A stretch of 40,947 nucleotides of DNA, taken from NCBI GenBank assembly GCA_964526475.1, contig CAZGKF010000034.1, positions 1 through 40,947 on the forward strand, in the 5' to 3' direction. The DNA comes from CAYVTV01 sp964526475. Lineage in GTDB: Bacteria; Bacteroidota; Bacteroidia; Bacteroidales; GCA-2748055. Under the pieces are notes generated by a model. The model saw only the letters and a program-made list of their open reading frames with translations. It did no database searches and was not told the origin of the DNA. The stretch's first letter is position 1; each line of letters begins with the position of its first letter. The position numbers and the translations under genes were made by a program. Positions 24,815-34,067 of this stretch are shown here, piece by piece.

Positions 24815-24955
24815 AAATTCATTTAAAATATGATAAATGAACAGAATATTATGCTAAAATTACATATTTATTAAGTTAAAAACAATTAGTGTCCTAAAAT
24901 CACTTATTTGATAATAATTCTTAAATTGCCAACCCTAATCAAAGTTTCAAACCAT

Positions 24956-26272
24956 ATGAAAAACAGACTTTTACTTCTCTCAGGCATTCTTATTCTCACC
25001 TGTTTGCCTGTTAACGCTCAGGAAAAGGAAAACATTAAAACCGGCTGGAATCTGGGGGCACTGCCCACCATCTCGTTTGATACCGATCTGGGATTTCAAT
25101 ACGGCGCCCTAGTGAATCTTTATCAATATGGTGATGGAAGCCGGTATCCAAAATACAATCATTCCCTTTATCTGGAGTTATCAAGGTATTCAAGTGGTAG
25201 TGGCATCAACAGGTTATTTTATGATTCCGACCAGTTGATTAATGGAATTCGTACTACCTTCGATTTAAGTTACATTACAGATCCAAAACTGGATTTTTAC
25301 GGGTTTAACGGTTACGAAACATTCTATAATGCAGCTTTTACTGATGAGGATAATACCAATGATTATATTTCAAGAGTTTTTTATGCGCAAGACCGTAAAA
25401 TGTTCAGGACGAAAATTGACCTTGCTGGAAAACTTAACGGTGAAAACCTATTCTGGACAGCCGGGTTTGCAAGCTATAATTTCCAGACTGCACCTGTTGA
25501 CCGTGAAAAATATGATATGCCAGCAGAAGAGACTTTATATGAAAAATATGTAAACTGGGGTATTATTGGTGAAGATGAAAAGGATGGTGGCTGGGTTAAT
25601 TACCTTAAAGCAGGCTTATCTTATGATACCCGTGATAATGAACCAAACCCTATGAAAGGGCTTTGGACGGAAGCTGTAATCCAGACAGCTCCGGGTTTCC
25701 TTGGGAACGGTGAATTTGCACATACCAAATTTGCAGTAACACACCGGCAATATTTCACACTTCTTAAGGATGATCTGTCATTTGTCTACAGACTAGCTTA
25801 CCAGCAAACTTTAGGTAAAGGGAAAGTGCCTTTCTATGCTCAACCTCTGGTTATTACGTCATTTCTAAGAGGATCTGCTTCGCAGGGACTAGGAGGATCA
25901 AAGACCCTGAGAGGAGTTCTTCGTAATCGGGTAGTAGGTGATGGATTTTTCTATGGAAATGTTGAACTTCGTTGGAAATTTGTACGTTTTCAGCTTATAA
26001 ACCAGAACTTCTATCTTGCCCTTAATCCTTTCTGGGATTTTGGAAAAATCACACAAACTATTGATGTTGACGTTTCTTCGATTGTTCCGGGGGAAGATTT
26101 TGTTCTCAGTGATTTTTTTACCGGAGATACTGATAAATTGCATCATAGCATTGGGGCCGGCCTTAAAATTGCAATGAATGAAAACTTTATTATCTCTGTG
26201 GATATGGGGAAAGCACTGAATGATCAGGATGGAAGCTCAGGATTCTATATCGGACTGAACTTTCTTTTTTAA
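24956..26272 (+). CDS. Omp85/BamA-like outer-membrane barrel protein without POTRA domains
   Basis: I choose the ATG at 24956, which gives a clean signal peptide (MKNRLLLLSGILILTCLPVNA) and 438 residues. An upstream in-frame ATG at 24908 would bury it. The rest is a barrel: SYDTRDNEPNPMKGLW (a surface-antigen/Omp85 strand motif), GGSKTLRGVLRNRVVGDGFF (the region holding the VRGF-type loop 6 motif) and the end FYIGLNFLF with terminal phenylalanine. No periplasmic POTRA repeats precede the barrel, so it is one of the short Omp85-like surface antigens of Bacteroidota, not BamA itself. Function is unknown. Confidence 0.82.
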   Translation: MKNRLLLLSGILILTCLPVNAQEKENIKTGWNLGALPTISFDTDLGFQYGALVNLYQYGDGSRYPKYNHSLYLELSRYSSGSGINRLFYDSDQLINGIRTTFDLSYITDPKLDFYGFNGYETFYNAAFTDEDNTNDYISRVFYAQDRKMFRTKIDLAGKLNGENLFWTAGFASYNFQTAPVDREKYDMPAEETLYEKYVNWGIIGEDEKDGGWVNYLKAGLSYDTRDNEPNPMKGLWTEAVIQTAPGFLGNGEFAHTKFAVTHRQYFTLLKDDLSFVYRLAYQQTLGKGKVPFYAQPLVITSFLRGSASQGLGGSKTLRGVLRNRVVGDGFFYGNVELRWKFVRFQLINQNFYLALNPFWDFGKITQTIDVDVSSIVPGEDFVLSDFFTGDTDKLHHSIGAGLKIAMNENFIISVDMGKALNDQDGSSGFYIGLNFLF

Positions 26273-26274
26273 AT

Positions 26275-26506
26275 AAAAAAACCTGAGTCTGTCTAAAAAG
26301 ACTAATCATTGAATTAATAGATTACAAATTGAAAGTAAAACTCTGTGCCTTCTCTGGGGCCCTCTGTGTAACCAATTATACTATAATATATTACACAGAG
26401 ATCACAGAGGAGACACAGAGGGTCACAGAGGTTTTTATAGAATAACTTACAAATTGAAAGTGAATTCTAAAGTCATAAGGCTTTTTAGACAGCCTCAGGT
26501 TTTTTT
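26275..26506. mobile_element. 232-bp element with 29-bp terminal inverted repeats (MITE-like); may also terminate both flanking genes
   Basis: The left arm (26275-26303, a run of seven A then cctgagtctgtctaaaaag) is complementary to the right arm (26478-26506, ctttttagacagcctcagg then seven T) at 27 of 29 positions. Inside lie a 15-bp direct repeat, ttacaaattgaaagt, at 26322-26336 and 26447-26461, and a stem of ctctgtgtaa (26362-26371) with ttacacagag (26391-26400). Repeated cacagag units fill 26393-26431. There is no coding capacity. The ctgtctaaaaag ends resemble, from memory, insertion-sequence ends of the IS1182 type in this phylum. A stem flanked by A- and T-runs between convergent genes is also a good bidirectional terminator. 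Confidence 0.65.
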
Positions 26507-26539
26507 AAATTAGTGGTATTTAATAAGTGCAGAGAAAAG

Positions 26540-28150
26540 TTAAAAACTAAAATCAACTCCAACAGCAATTACCGAAGCTTTTCGATCATAAACTTCTTTG
26601 TAGGTAGTCCCGAATAACTTGGTATACGTCTCATACATGGTGTTCATATATCCAAGATTTACACCTATATTCTCATTTACCATAAAACGTCCGCCCAGAC
26701 CTATAGAATTAGTACTCAGACTGTGGCTGAGATCACTCTGATATTTGTCATTTACTCCGGTTTGAGTACGCAAATATCCGGCACTAACAAGAATTCTGTC
26801 ACTTAAGGCATATTCCGCACCAAAAGAAGCTTCCCAGAAATTTTTATCCATCACTTCTGAGTTATCAACAGGGACTTCATTTACTTTCTTTCCATAATTT
26901 GCATTCTTGTCAAGATAGAAGTGATAACCTGCTGATAAACTAAGTTTGCTAACAGGTTTAAAACCAAGCCCAAATGAAATATTTGCAGGCATATCGCTGG
27001 AGGTCTCAACACCGTCAGGATACATGTTTTCAACATCACTAATGGTTTCGTTTACCAGGGTAATCTTGGCTTTATGTTCATACCTTATGGCAATATTTAA
27101 ATTGTCACTGAAAATATAATTTAGTCCTATTACGGGAGCATATCCTGTTCCTGTTTGTGTAGCTTCTAATTCCTTGTCTGCAGTAGCAAGAACATAACCT
27201 GCCATTGTTGTGGCACTTTCTGAAAAAACAGGAGCGGCATCATCCAATATTGCCTGGGCAGTCTGGATGTCAACCCCTGCAGGGTTCTCACCAGCAGCCG
27301 TTATAAGTCCTTGTATTTGCCCTATTTGCTCAGTAGTTAAGCCAACACTTGTTCCATTTGACAATAAAGTTTCTCCAAATCCTCCGCCTACGATGGGCTG
27401 AAGACCTTCTACAAAGGAAGAAGCTCCTGCTGACCAGCCTGCCAGAGTGGTTGAAGCATCAGTGAAGAAAACAGGAGCAGATACCATATTGGTTCCGTTA
27501 TAATTGGTGCCAAACGCAGGTTGATTCGGGTTAATGAGTATATTCAGGAAACCTTTGTAAGTATTAGTAGCGCTTAATAATCTTACGCCAAGGCTTACAG
27601 AAAGATTATCCATAATAGCATAGGAAAGATTAGCCTGTAAACCCCATATAAGAGAATTGCCATCAAATTCAGTTTCGGTGGCATAAGCTGTTGTGGGAAT
27701 ACCTGCTGCTGTAAGTGCTGTCGGTAAATTTGCGCTTGCTACCATTTGCTCCAGGGAGGGAAGACCTTCTTCAAAAAATGCACTGCCTCCTCCACCAATA
27801 GGATTTAATCCCATGGAAAAAGCAAATTTATCCTTCTTAAAAACAGCATAAACTGAAGGAAACAGAGGTGCAGAAACTGTTCCGATAAATTCATCCGAGT
27901 TCATTCCCGGGAAAGTGCTGTTAAGTGTCCTCGTTTGAGAAATGATCTGGTTATTCATTGAAAGATGAAACCCGTTCCGGAGAGAAAGCAATCCGGAAGG
28001 ATTATAATAAACTGCATCAATACCCAAAGATGCATCCCGGGCAGGCATTCGGATAAACGACGCCGATTGATTGGTATTCGTTACAATACCACCGGCAAAA
28101 AGACTGCCTGTAAGAAGTACAGCAGTTGTAAAAATAAGTAGTTTTCTCAT
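26540..28150 (-). CDS. FadL/OmpP1/TodX-family outer-membrane transport protein
   Basis: The 536-residue protein has a signal peptide ending in LFAGG, followed by the FadL N-terminal hatch motif region NTNQSASFIRMPARDASLG and DAVYYNPSGL. This is the plug that lets hydrophobic substrates cross the barrel sideways. The C terminus (VIAVGVDFSF) is a barrel strand with terminal phenylalanine. FadL relatives import long-chain fatty acids or other hydrophobic compounds. Residues 190-330 form an alanine- and threonine-rich insertion that makes it longer than E. coli FadL (about 420-450). It is monocistronic and converges on the Omp85-like gene across the inverted-repeat element. Confidence 0.9.
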   Translation of the reverse strand: MRKLLIFTTAVLLTGSLFAGGIVTNTNQSASFIRMPARDASLGIDAVYYNPSGLLSLRNGFHLSMNNQIISQTRTLNSTFPGMNSDEFIGTVSAPLFPSVYAVFKKDKFAFSMGLNPIGGGGSAFFEEGLPSLEQMVASANLPTALTAAGIPTTAYATETEFDGNSLIWGLQANLSYAIMDNLSVSLGVRLLSATNTYKGFLNILINPNQPAFGTNYNGTNMVSAPVFFTDASTTLAGWSAGASSFVEGLQPIVGGGFGETLLSNGTSVGLTTEQIGQIQGLITAAGENPAGVDIQTAQAILDDAAPVFSESATTMAGYVLATADKELEATQTGTGYAPVIGLNYIFSDNLNIAIRYEHKAKITLVNETISDVENMYPDGVETSSDMPANISFGLGFKPVSKLSLSAGYHFYLDKNANYGKKVNEVPVDNSEVMDKNFWEASFGAEYALSDRILVSAGYLRTQTGVNDKYQSDLSHSLSTNSIGLGGRFMVNENIGVNLGYMNTMYETYTKLFGTTYKEVYDRKASVIAVGVDFSF

Positions 28151-28371
28151 GTTCTTAAGAGTTTAAAATGCGGACACTAAGTTAAATCTATAATAAATAT
28201 ATCCAAAAAAATCGACTGAAAAAATATAAAGGCCAAAAAAACACAAACCCTTCAATTATATACATCTCATTTATAACGTTTTAAGCGCCTTGCTTTGCAA
28301 CAATAAAACAATCAAAATTCGAATAAAGAAAATATTCTGAATAATTTTTTCAGTATTTAGTTAAACAGGTA

Positions 28372-28613
28372 TCAATTCTTTCCCCGCACTGAACCTCCGC
28401 TAGAGGTACTAAAATTTATTTTTTCAGGATCTGTGAAATAAACTATACTTCCTGCATCCCTGATATATCAAGTTCACTGAAATTTTTTACTGATCTTAAT
28501 TCCGATAAAACATTGCCATTTCCGTTAACTGAACCTGACCAATTATAAACACAAGAATTAATAGAAAAGAAAAGAAATGTTCCAATGAAAAAAAACAATG
28601 TTCCGTGTTTCAT
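28372..28613 (-). pseudogene. Deleted DUF2807 (GIN domain) lipoprotein
   Basis: On the minus strand from 28613 a lipoprotein signal (GTFLFFSINSC, cysteine 21) leads into SGSVNGNGNVLSELRSVKNF and SELDISGM, the start of a DUF2807 head domain. A TAG follows after 56 codons (28443-28445). In another frame the sequence continues SIVYFTDPEKINFSTSSGGS then VRGKN and a stop at 28372. That segment matches the C-terminal strand of DUF2807 proteins (form: GSG-xIxYxGxPE-xxxSxSGSGxVRK). Normal proteins have about 150 residues between these parts, so an internal deletion plus frame change has destroyed the gene. The rest of the gap (28151-28371) is AT-rich and empty. Confidence 0.7.
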
Positions 28614-28663
28614 AGTTTTATTTTTTTTTGCAAGTTAGTAATTTAGAAAAAATCTAAACCCGC

Positions 28664-29446
28664 ATGCTAAGAAAAATCTTTATATTTTTACTTTTCAGAA
28701 TAAAATCACTTTTCATAAAAAGACCCGGAGAAAAAAACCCGTTTGTTTCTGAGTTGCTGAATAAAGTATTTGTTTATAAAGATGATGAAAACCTTAAACG
28801 GGTTAAGATATGGCGTAAAAAGATACTTAGCGATAAGACAGAATTATCCGGAAATACTTTGGGTGCAGGAACCAGAAACGGAAATAAAAAAGGCATTAAT
28901 ACAGGCAGAATTGCAGCAATTTCAGGACTGCCACATAAATATGGAATATTGCTTTATAAGCTTGTAGATAAATTCAAACCCGCCACAATTCTCGAGTTGG
29001 GAACCGGACTTGGTTTAAGTACTGCCTACCTGGCTATTGCAAGGCCCGAATCAAATGTTATTACCATAGAAGGAGTTTCTGAAAAAACAAAATTTGCTCA
29101 AAGCTTCATTAAAAAATTAAATCTTAAAAATATACATTTCCTTGAAGGAAGATTTGATGAATTACTTCCACGTTTATTGTCAGATTGCATGCATCCTTTA
29201 ATGATTTTTATTGACGGGGATCATACTTTTAACTCAACAGTACGATATTTTAATCTGATCTCCATATATGCAGAAGAAAGAACTATTATTATCTTTGATG
29301 ATATTCACTGGTCTGAAGAAATGGAAAAAGCCTGGAAATTTATCATAGAAAACAAAAAAGTTTCCCTGAGTATTGATCTTTTCCGCTGTGGAATTGTTTT
29401 CTTTAGCAAAAAAGTGGACAAACAACATCTATTAATTAACTTTTAA
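28664..29446 (+). CDS. Class I SAM-dependent methyltransferase (O-methyltransferase-like)
   Basis: The 260-residue cytoplasmic protein has a basic N-terminal region and then the methyltransferase fold: motif I ILELGTGLGLST (109-120), IEGV (135-138) for the acidic ribose-binding residue, and MIFIDGDHTF (180-189), typical of the Methyltransf_24 group. IFDDIHWSEEM later supports the metal-dependent O-methyltransferase type. The substrate is unknown. It is followed after 4 bp by the ABC ATPase gene, and the two are probably co-transcribed. Confidence 0.8.
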   Translation: MLRKIFIFLLFRIKSLFIKRPGEKNPFVSELLNKVFVYKDDENLKRVKIWRKKILSDKTELSGNTLGAGTRNGNKKGINTGRIAAISGLPHKYGILLYKLVDKFKPATILELGTGLGLSTAYLAIARPESNVITIEGVSEKTKFAQSFIKKLNLKNIHFLEGRFDELLPRLLSDCMHPLMIFIDGDHTFNSTVRYFNLISIYAEERTIIIFDDIHWSEEMEKAWKFIIENKKVSLSIDLFRCGIVFFSKKVDKQHLLINF

Positions 29447-29450
29447 CACA

Positions 29451-30170
29451 ATGAACCCTATTATTCAGCTTGAGAGTATTGTTAAGAACTATCTTATTGG
29501 AACAATCATTGTTGAAGCTCTTAAATCTGTATCAATACATATATCTAAAAATGAATATGTTGCCATCATGGGGCCTTCCGGTTCAGGAAAATCAACCCTG
29601 ATGAATTTAATCGGGTGCCTTGATACTGCCACAAAAGGGAAATACATACTGAATGGAACCGACGTTAGCAAGATGGAAGATGATCAACTGGCAGAAATCC
29701 GGAATACTGAAATCGGGTTTGTTTTTCAGACATTTAATCTTTTACCGAGATACACTGCTCTTGAAAACATAACTCTTCCATTGATTTATGCTGGTAAACC
29801 AAAAAGTTACCGGATAGAAAGAGCCTTGAAAGTAATTGAAGATGTAGGGCTAACGGACAGGATGGATCATCGTCCCAATGAATTATCAGGTGGTCAGAGA
29901 CAAAGAGTAGCCATTGCCCGTGCAATGGTTAATGACCCTTCAATAATTCTGGCAGATGAACCAACAGGAAATCTCGATTCAAAAACATCTGAAGATATAC
30001 TTGGTCTTTTCGGGGAAATTCACAGCAGGGGCAATACTCTTATAATTGTTACACATGAAGAGGACATCGCCCGGCATGCTCAAAGAATAATTCGTTTAAA
30101 AGACGGAATGGTAGATTCTGATACCATTAATGAAAATCCGGTAGAAACCGTTGTAATGAACAAAACATAA
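29451..30170 (+). CDS. ABC transporter ATP-binding protein (MacB/LolD type)
   Basis: The 239-residue ATPase has Walker A GPSGSGKST (41-49), Q-loop Q93, signature LSGGQRQR (145-152), Walker B IILADEPTG (165-173) and an H-loop histidine in VTHEED. The sequence belongs to the MacB/LolD/FtsE-like group that drives lipoprotein release, macrolide efflux or antimicrobial-peptide export through an MacB-like permease. No permease gene is adjacent, so the partner must be elsewhere. It sits between a methyltransferase and a cobalamin adenosyltransferase with gaps of 4 and 7 bp. Confidence 0.9.
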   Translation: MNPIIQLESIVKNYLIGTIIVEALKSVSIHISKNEYVAIMGPSGSGKSTLMNLIGCLDTATKGKYILNGTDVSKMEDDQLAEIRNTEIGFVFQTFNLLPRYTALENITLPLIYAGKPKSYRIERALKVIEDVGLTDRMDHRPNELSGGQRQRVAIARAMVNDPSIILADEPTGNLDSKTSEDILGLFGEIHSRGNTLIIVTHEEDIARHAQRIIRLKDGMVDSDTINENPVETVVMNKT

Positions 30171-30177
30171 TATAAAA

Positions 30178-30726
30178 TTGAAAATATATACAAAAAGCGG
30201 CGATAATGGGACTACTTCACTTCTGAGTGGGAAAAGAGTTCCTAAATCACACCTCCGAATTGAGGCATACGGTGCAGTTGATGAATTAATATCCTACTGT
30301 GGCCTGGTAAGAGATTCGTATAAAAATGTTCATTACAGTGATCTGATTCTTGAAATTCAGGACAGACTGATGACTATAGCCTCACTCCTTGCTGCAGATG
30401 ATATCTCAATTTACGATAAACTACCCCAAATCATTGAAGAGGATATTTTAAGGCTTGAAAAAGAAATAGATATAATCGATAATACAGTCCCGGCATTACA
30501 CTCATTTATTCTACCCGGAGGAAGTCAAACCGTATCATTCTGCCATATTACCCGAACTGTTTGTCGCAGAGCTGAAAGAGATATAATAAAATTATCAGAG
30601 GAATATAAGACAGATCCTCTTATCATCAAATACCTCAATCGTTTATCAGATTTTCTTTTCATGCTATCACGATTGATTTCCAAGGATTTAAATCAAAAGG
30701 ACATTCCCTGGGAGCCAAAGTTGTAA
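30178..30726 (+). CDS. Cob(I)alamin adenosyltransferase, PduO type
   Basis: The 182-residue protein transfers the adenosyl group of ATP to cob(I)alamin, making coenzyme B12. The ATP-binding N terminus YTKSGDNGTTSL (4-15) and the conserved RTVCRRAERD helix are diagnostic for PduO-type enzymes. The start is a TTG at 30178: in-frame homology begins at the next residue and no ATG precedes it. It follows the ABC gene by 7 bp. The domain is alone, without the PduO C-terminal heme-binding part. Confidence 0.92.
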   Translation: MKIYTKSGDNGTTSLLSGKRVPKSHLRIEAYGAVDELISYCGLVRDSYKNVHYSDLILEIQDRLMTIASLLAADDISIYDKLPQIIEEDILRLEKEIDIIDNTVPALHSFILPGGSQTVSFCHITRTVCRRAERDIIKLSEEYKTDPLIIKYLNRLSDFLFMLSRLISKDLNQKDIPWEPKL

Positions 30727-30799
30727 ATAATAAAAAAGTTTTTATATTTTCGCATTTTTAAAATAAGCGATTTTTTATTCTCATATAGATAATTGTATT

Positions 30800-31021
30800 A
30801 TGTATTGGACACTTGAATTAGCATCTAAACTTGAGGACGCTCCCTGGCCGGCAACTAAAGAAGAGTTGATCGATTACGCGATAAGATCAGGTGCCCCGCT
30901 TGAAGTTATTGAAAATCTTCAGGAAATTGAAGATGAAGGTGAAATTTATGAAAGCATTGAGGACCTGTGGCCGGATTATCCCAGTAAGGAGGATTTCTTT
31001 TTTAATGAGGATGAGTATTGA
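30800..31021 (+). CDS. DUF2795-family small acidic protein
   Basis: The 73-residue protein reads as the short helical DUF2795 domain: a first part WPATKEELIDYAIRSGAP that looks like a helix-turn-helix-like fold, then VIENLQEIEDEGEIYESIED and an acidic tail. It is conserved in Bacteroidota as a free-standing protein, function unknown. Its 3' end overlaps the convergent OstA-like gene by 20 bp (31002-31021). Confidence 0.8.
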   Translation: MYWTLELASKLEDAPWPATKEELIDYAIRSGAPLEVIENLQEIEDEGEIYESIEDLWPDYPSKEDFFFNEDEY

Positions 31022-32651
31022 GTATATTCTCCGGTTTATAATCTCTCTTTTTCTGCACATTACTGGTTCCTATAAGATGCAATTCTTCTTCTGACACCTC
31101 TTCGTCAGGAATGTCCCCGTTCAACTTCTTCCAAATAAATATTTCATCCCTGCTCTCAGGCCGGTATTCACCAAACCATTTAAAATTATCGAGTTGCGAT
31201 TCAGAAGTAGTGATCTTTTCAATGGGATAATAAGTAGCATCCGGATTACCCAAAAACAGAATTCTTTCAAACTTCCGGTCTTTTAGATAAATTACCAGGT
31301 TTGCACTTGTCGCCTTATTAAGTCCGATGATTTCCTCATTTTCTCTTGCAAAATAAACAGTTTGGCCATTCCCGTCAACTTCAATTCTTGTAAGTTCATT
31401 ATTATCGAAGAAACCAAGCATATCTCTTCCCTTAACCTGGTTAAACCTTGTTTCATCTTCCATGGAAATGATAAAGGCAGTATTGGTCAATTCTATTTTA
31501 TCCAGCTTTTTATCATTTGTATAAATAGTAATAAACTCTGCCGTTAATTGGTTCTCATCTGACCATAAGACAGGTTCTCCATAAAAGTGGAATGCTGAAT
31601 CAGCATCAGTATAAACAAGGGAATCGCATTTGGCCTGAAAATCATGTCTGTATATTTTTACATGCCTGTATGCTCTAATGATCCGTTTGTCAGGTATAGT
31701 GTCCTCAACTAATTTCAGGGTATCTGCATGAACAAATAAAGAATCCAAATTGTCAATCTGAATCATCACAGCCTTCTGTGTAAGGACAGCATCCCCTGTT
31801 TTTTCATGATAAATTGCATGATCGCCAAGTAATACAATGTTTTGAGCGGAATCGATAAGCTCAACATTTTTGATCCCTTGTCCGAATCCGGTTTCTCTCT
31901 CATAATACAGGCTATCACCTTTTAATATCCGGTTTTCAGTATGAAAAGAAGCATTCCTGCTGAATCTTGAAATATTATTTCGGGTATCATACCATCCATT
32001 CTCGCAAAAAATAATATTTTCTTCTGCAACAATTTTTGTCGGTCCGAGAAAATAGGCAACTTCCGTCTCGGTATTATACTTCAATGTATCTGAATACATT
32101 ATGTATTCAGGATTTGTAACAATCACACTATCCTTGAAAAAAACCATTTTATCCTTTGCATAATAATACCCCTGCAAACTTTTTATATTGTTGTCTCCAT
32201 TGTCGATATCACCACCACCAAGGTAATAACCTATATCAGTGGTAAGATCATAGTCAATATGATTTGTTTTCAATTGTGTTTCCCTATCCAACAGAACAAC
32301 ATTATTTCTTACCTCTGTTGTACGCGTATTACCCTTATATCTCAGAAAATTTCCAAATAGTTGTAATGAATCTTCCCTCCACAAATGAACACGACTGAAG
32401 GCATCAAGTGTGTTTGTTTCGGGAAAATAGTGTGCACTATCACAATTCATTAAAACATCTTCATGCAGGAAACGTACGTTACCTATTAATCTGCTGGCCT
32501 GATAACCGAGGGTGTTATCAAATTCAGTAATATCGGCATTTAAGATCTCTATTTTCCTGACGGTTTGTGCTGAAAGAGAAAAATATGCAGTAATACAGAA
32601 GATTACCAGCCATCCTTTTAGCGGAAGGAATATTAAAAAACCTCTTTTCAT
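31002..32651 (-). CDS. OstA-like protein (LptA/LptD N-terminal-like)
   Basis: The 549-residue protein has an N-terminal membrane/signal segment (about 13-28) and a long run of short beta-strands with motifs such as LIGNVRFLHEDVLMNCDSAH, EVRNNVVLLDRETQLKTNHI and KDSVIVTNPEYIMYSDTLKY. These are repeats of the OstA/LptA jelly-roll that carries lipopolysaccharide across the periplasm. It lacks the LptD barrel. In Bacteroidota it is encoded next to SurA-like chaperones, as here: it lies 18 bp downstream of a PPIase gene on the same strand. A role in lipopolysaccharide transport is likely but not shown. Confidence 0.85.
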   Translation of the reverse strand: MKRGFLIFLPLKGWLVIFCITAYFSLSAQTVRKIEILNADITEFDNTLGYQASRLIGNVRFLHEDVLMNCDSAHYFPETNTLDAFSRVHLWREDSLQLFGNFLRYKGNTRTTEVRNNVVLLDRETQLKTNHIDYDLTTDIGYYLGGGDIDNGDNNIKSLQGYYYAKDKMVFFKDSVIVTNPEYIMYSDTLKYNTETEVAYFLGPTKIVAEENIIFCENGWYDTRNNISRFSRNASFHTENRILKGDSLYYERETGFGQGIKNVELIDSAQNIVLLGDHAIYHEKTGDAVLTQKAVMIQIDNLDSLFVHADTLKLVEDTIPDKRIIRAYRHVKIYRHDFQAKCDSLVYTDADSAFHFYGEPVLWSDENQLTAEFITIYTNDKKLDKIELTNTAFIISMEDETRFNQVKGRDMLGFFDNNELTRIEVDGNGQTVYFARENEEIIGLNKATSANLVIYLKDRKFERILFLGNPDATYYPIEKITTSESQLDNFKWFGEYRPESRDEIFIWKKLNGDIPDEEVSEEELHLIGTSNVQKKRDYKPENILNTHPH

Positions 32652-32669
32652 GTTTCAGACTTTAAATAG

Positions 32670-34007
32670 TCATCTGACTAACCAGCCATTTTTTAAAAAC
32701 TCACATGAATGCAGCGAATCTTCAATACGAATATAGGTTTCTTCCTGTTTGTCAATTATCCAGTTTTCAATGATCATTCGCCTTTTTTCCTGTAATGCAG
32801 CATTCTGAAATAATGGATAATCCAGTTTCAGGTTGGCGCGATGAGGTTCAATTCTTGATTTCAGCATTATTACCTTATAGATAACCTTACCATTTTTATT
32901 TACAGTCTCATATGGCTCCGATATATCACCAATATTCATGTCCCTGACAATAAGATAATCTTTGGTATCAAGTTGATTATACTCAAAATTTGAAGAATTG
33001 GTATGTGGGTTCACAAGAAGTCCTCCGCTTAACCTGGTATCTTCATCCTCTGAATACAACCTGGAAGCGAGAGTAAAGGTCATGCTATCAGCTTTTATCA
33101 GATTTATTATTGAATCGAGCCGGCTTATTGCTTTTGACCTTGCATCTGATGTAACAGTAGGTTTCATCAGGATATGCCTTGTATTAACCTGCTCATCCCT
33201 TCGGGCAATTAACTGTATAAGATGAAAACCGAAGGCAGATTCCACAATCTTTGATACCTGTCCTTCCTTCAGACTGAAAGCAACTTTCGCATATTCCTTA
33301 TCAAGATCAGATTTGGAAGAAAAACCGATCTCTCCTCCTTCAGTTGAGGAACCATCTTCGGAATATAGGATTGCCAGGGGTTCAAAACTCTCACCTTCAA
33401 TAATCCTTCTCCTCAGATCCAGTAATCTCTCTTTAACTTCAAAAACAGCCTGATCAGATAATACCGGAAATAATACTATTTGTTGTATTTCAACCTGTGC
33501 ATCTATAAAAGGAAGACTATCCACCGGAATTTTATTAAAAAAAGCCCTCACTTCAGAAGGAGTAACCCGGGGATCATCTATTATTTTTCTCTGCATTTCA
33601 TTTGTGATATTCTGGTTTTTAACAGATTCCCGGAAGTCTGCTTTTATCTCAATAATTGACTTATTAAAATATTCTTCCAGGTCTTCCCTTGAGCCTATCA
33701 TATTTATGAAATATTGCATCCTCCTGTCAAGCTCAAGTTCCACTGTTGCATCCGGAACCTCAATACTGTCGATCTTAGCCTGATCTAACAACAATTTTTC
33801 CTCCATTAATTCTTTAAGTACCATACATTTTAAATCCGGAATATCATGGCCCTGTGCACGATACTGCATATACTGATTTTCAATATCCGATTGAAGTATC
33901 ATGAAATCACCTATAATTGCTACAACACGGTCAAGAATGTAGGGTTGACTGTGCAATATATTCCCAACAAAAAAACAAATCAAACATGAAACTAATAACT
34001 TTCTCAT
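32670..34007 (-). CDS. SurA-like periplasmic peptidyl-prolyl isomerase
   Basis: The 445-residue protein has a signal peptide (about 1-20), a SurA N-terminal helical domain (DRVVAIIGDFMILQSDIENQ, 25-44) and two parvulin domains. The first, about 178-270, starts with VEIQQIVLFP and includes GGEIGFSS and FGFHLIQL. The second starts with TRHILMKP and is more divergent. SurA binds unfolded outer-membrane proteins in the periplasm. The start is preceded by a 103-bp gap with two strong palindromes, so it may have its own promoter despite lying in the PPIase run. Confidence 0.9.
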   Translation of the reverse strand: MRKLLVSCLICFFVGNILHSQPYILDRVVAIIGDFMILQSDIENQYMQYRAQGHDIPDLKCMVLKELMEEKLLLDQAKIDSIEVPDATVELELDRRMQYFINMIGSREDLEEYFNKSIIEIKADFRESVKNQNITNEMQRKIIDDPRVTPSEVRAFFNKIPVDSLPFIDAQVEIQQIVLFPVLSDQAVFEVKERLLDLRRRIIEGESFEPLAILYSEDGSSTEGGEIGFSSKSDLDKEYAKVAFSLKEGQVSKIVESAFGFHLIQLIARRDEQVNTRHILMKPTVTSDARSKAISRLDSIINLIKADSMTFTLASRLYSEDEDTRLSGGLLVNPHTNSSNFEYNQLDTKDYLIVRDMNIGDISEPYETVNKNGKVIYKVIMLKSRIEPHRANLKLDYPLFQNAALQEKRRMIIENWIIDKQEETYIRIEDSLHSCEFLKNGWLVR

Positions 34008-34067
34008 TTTATAAAGTATTAAATTATTCTACAGTCAATTCTATTCAACGTACTGACAACCAATTTA

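Noticed and set aside
26391..26435. cacagag units as a possible tandem-repeat regulatory array or CRISPR
   Set aside because: The units are short and imperfect, and they lie within the inverted-repeat element and are explained by it.
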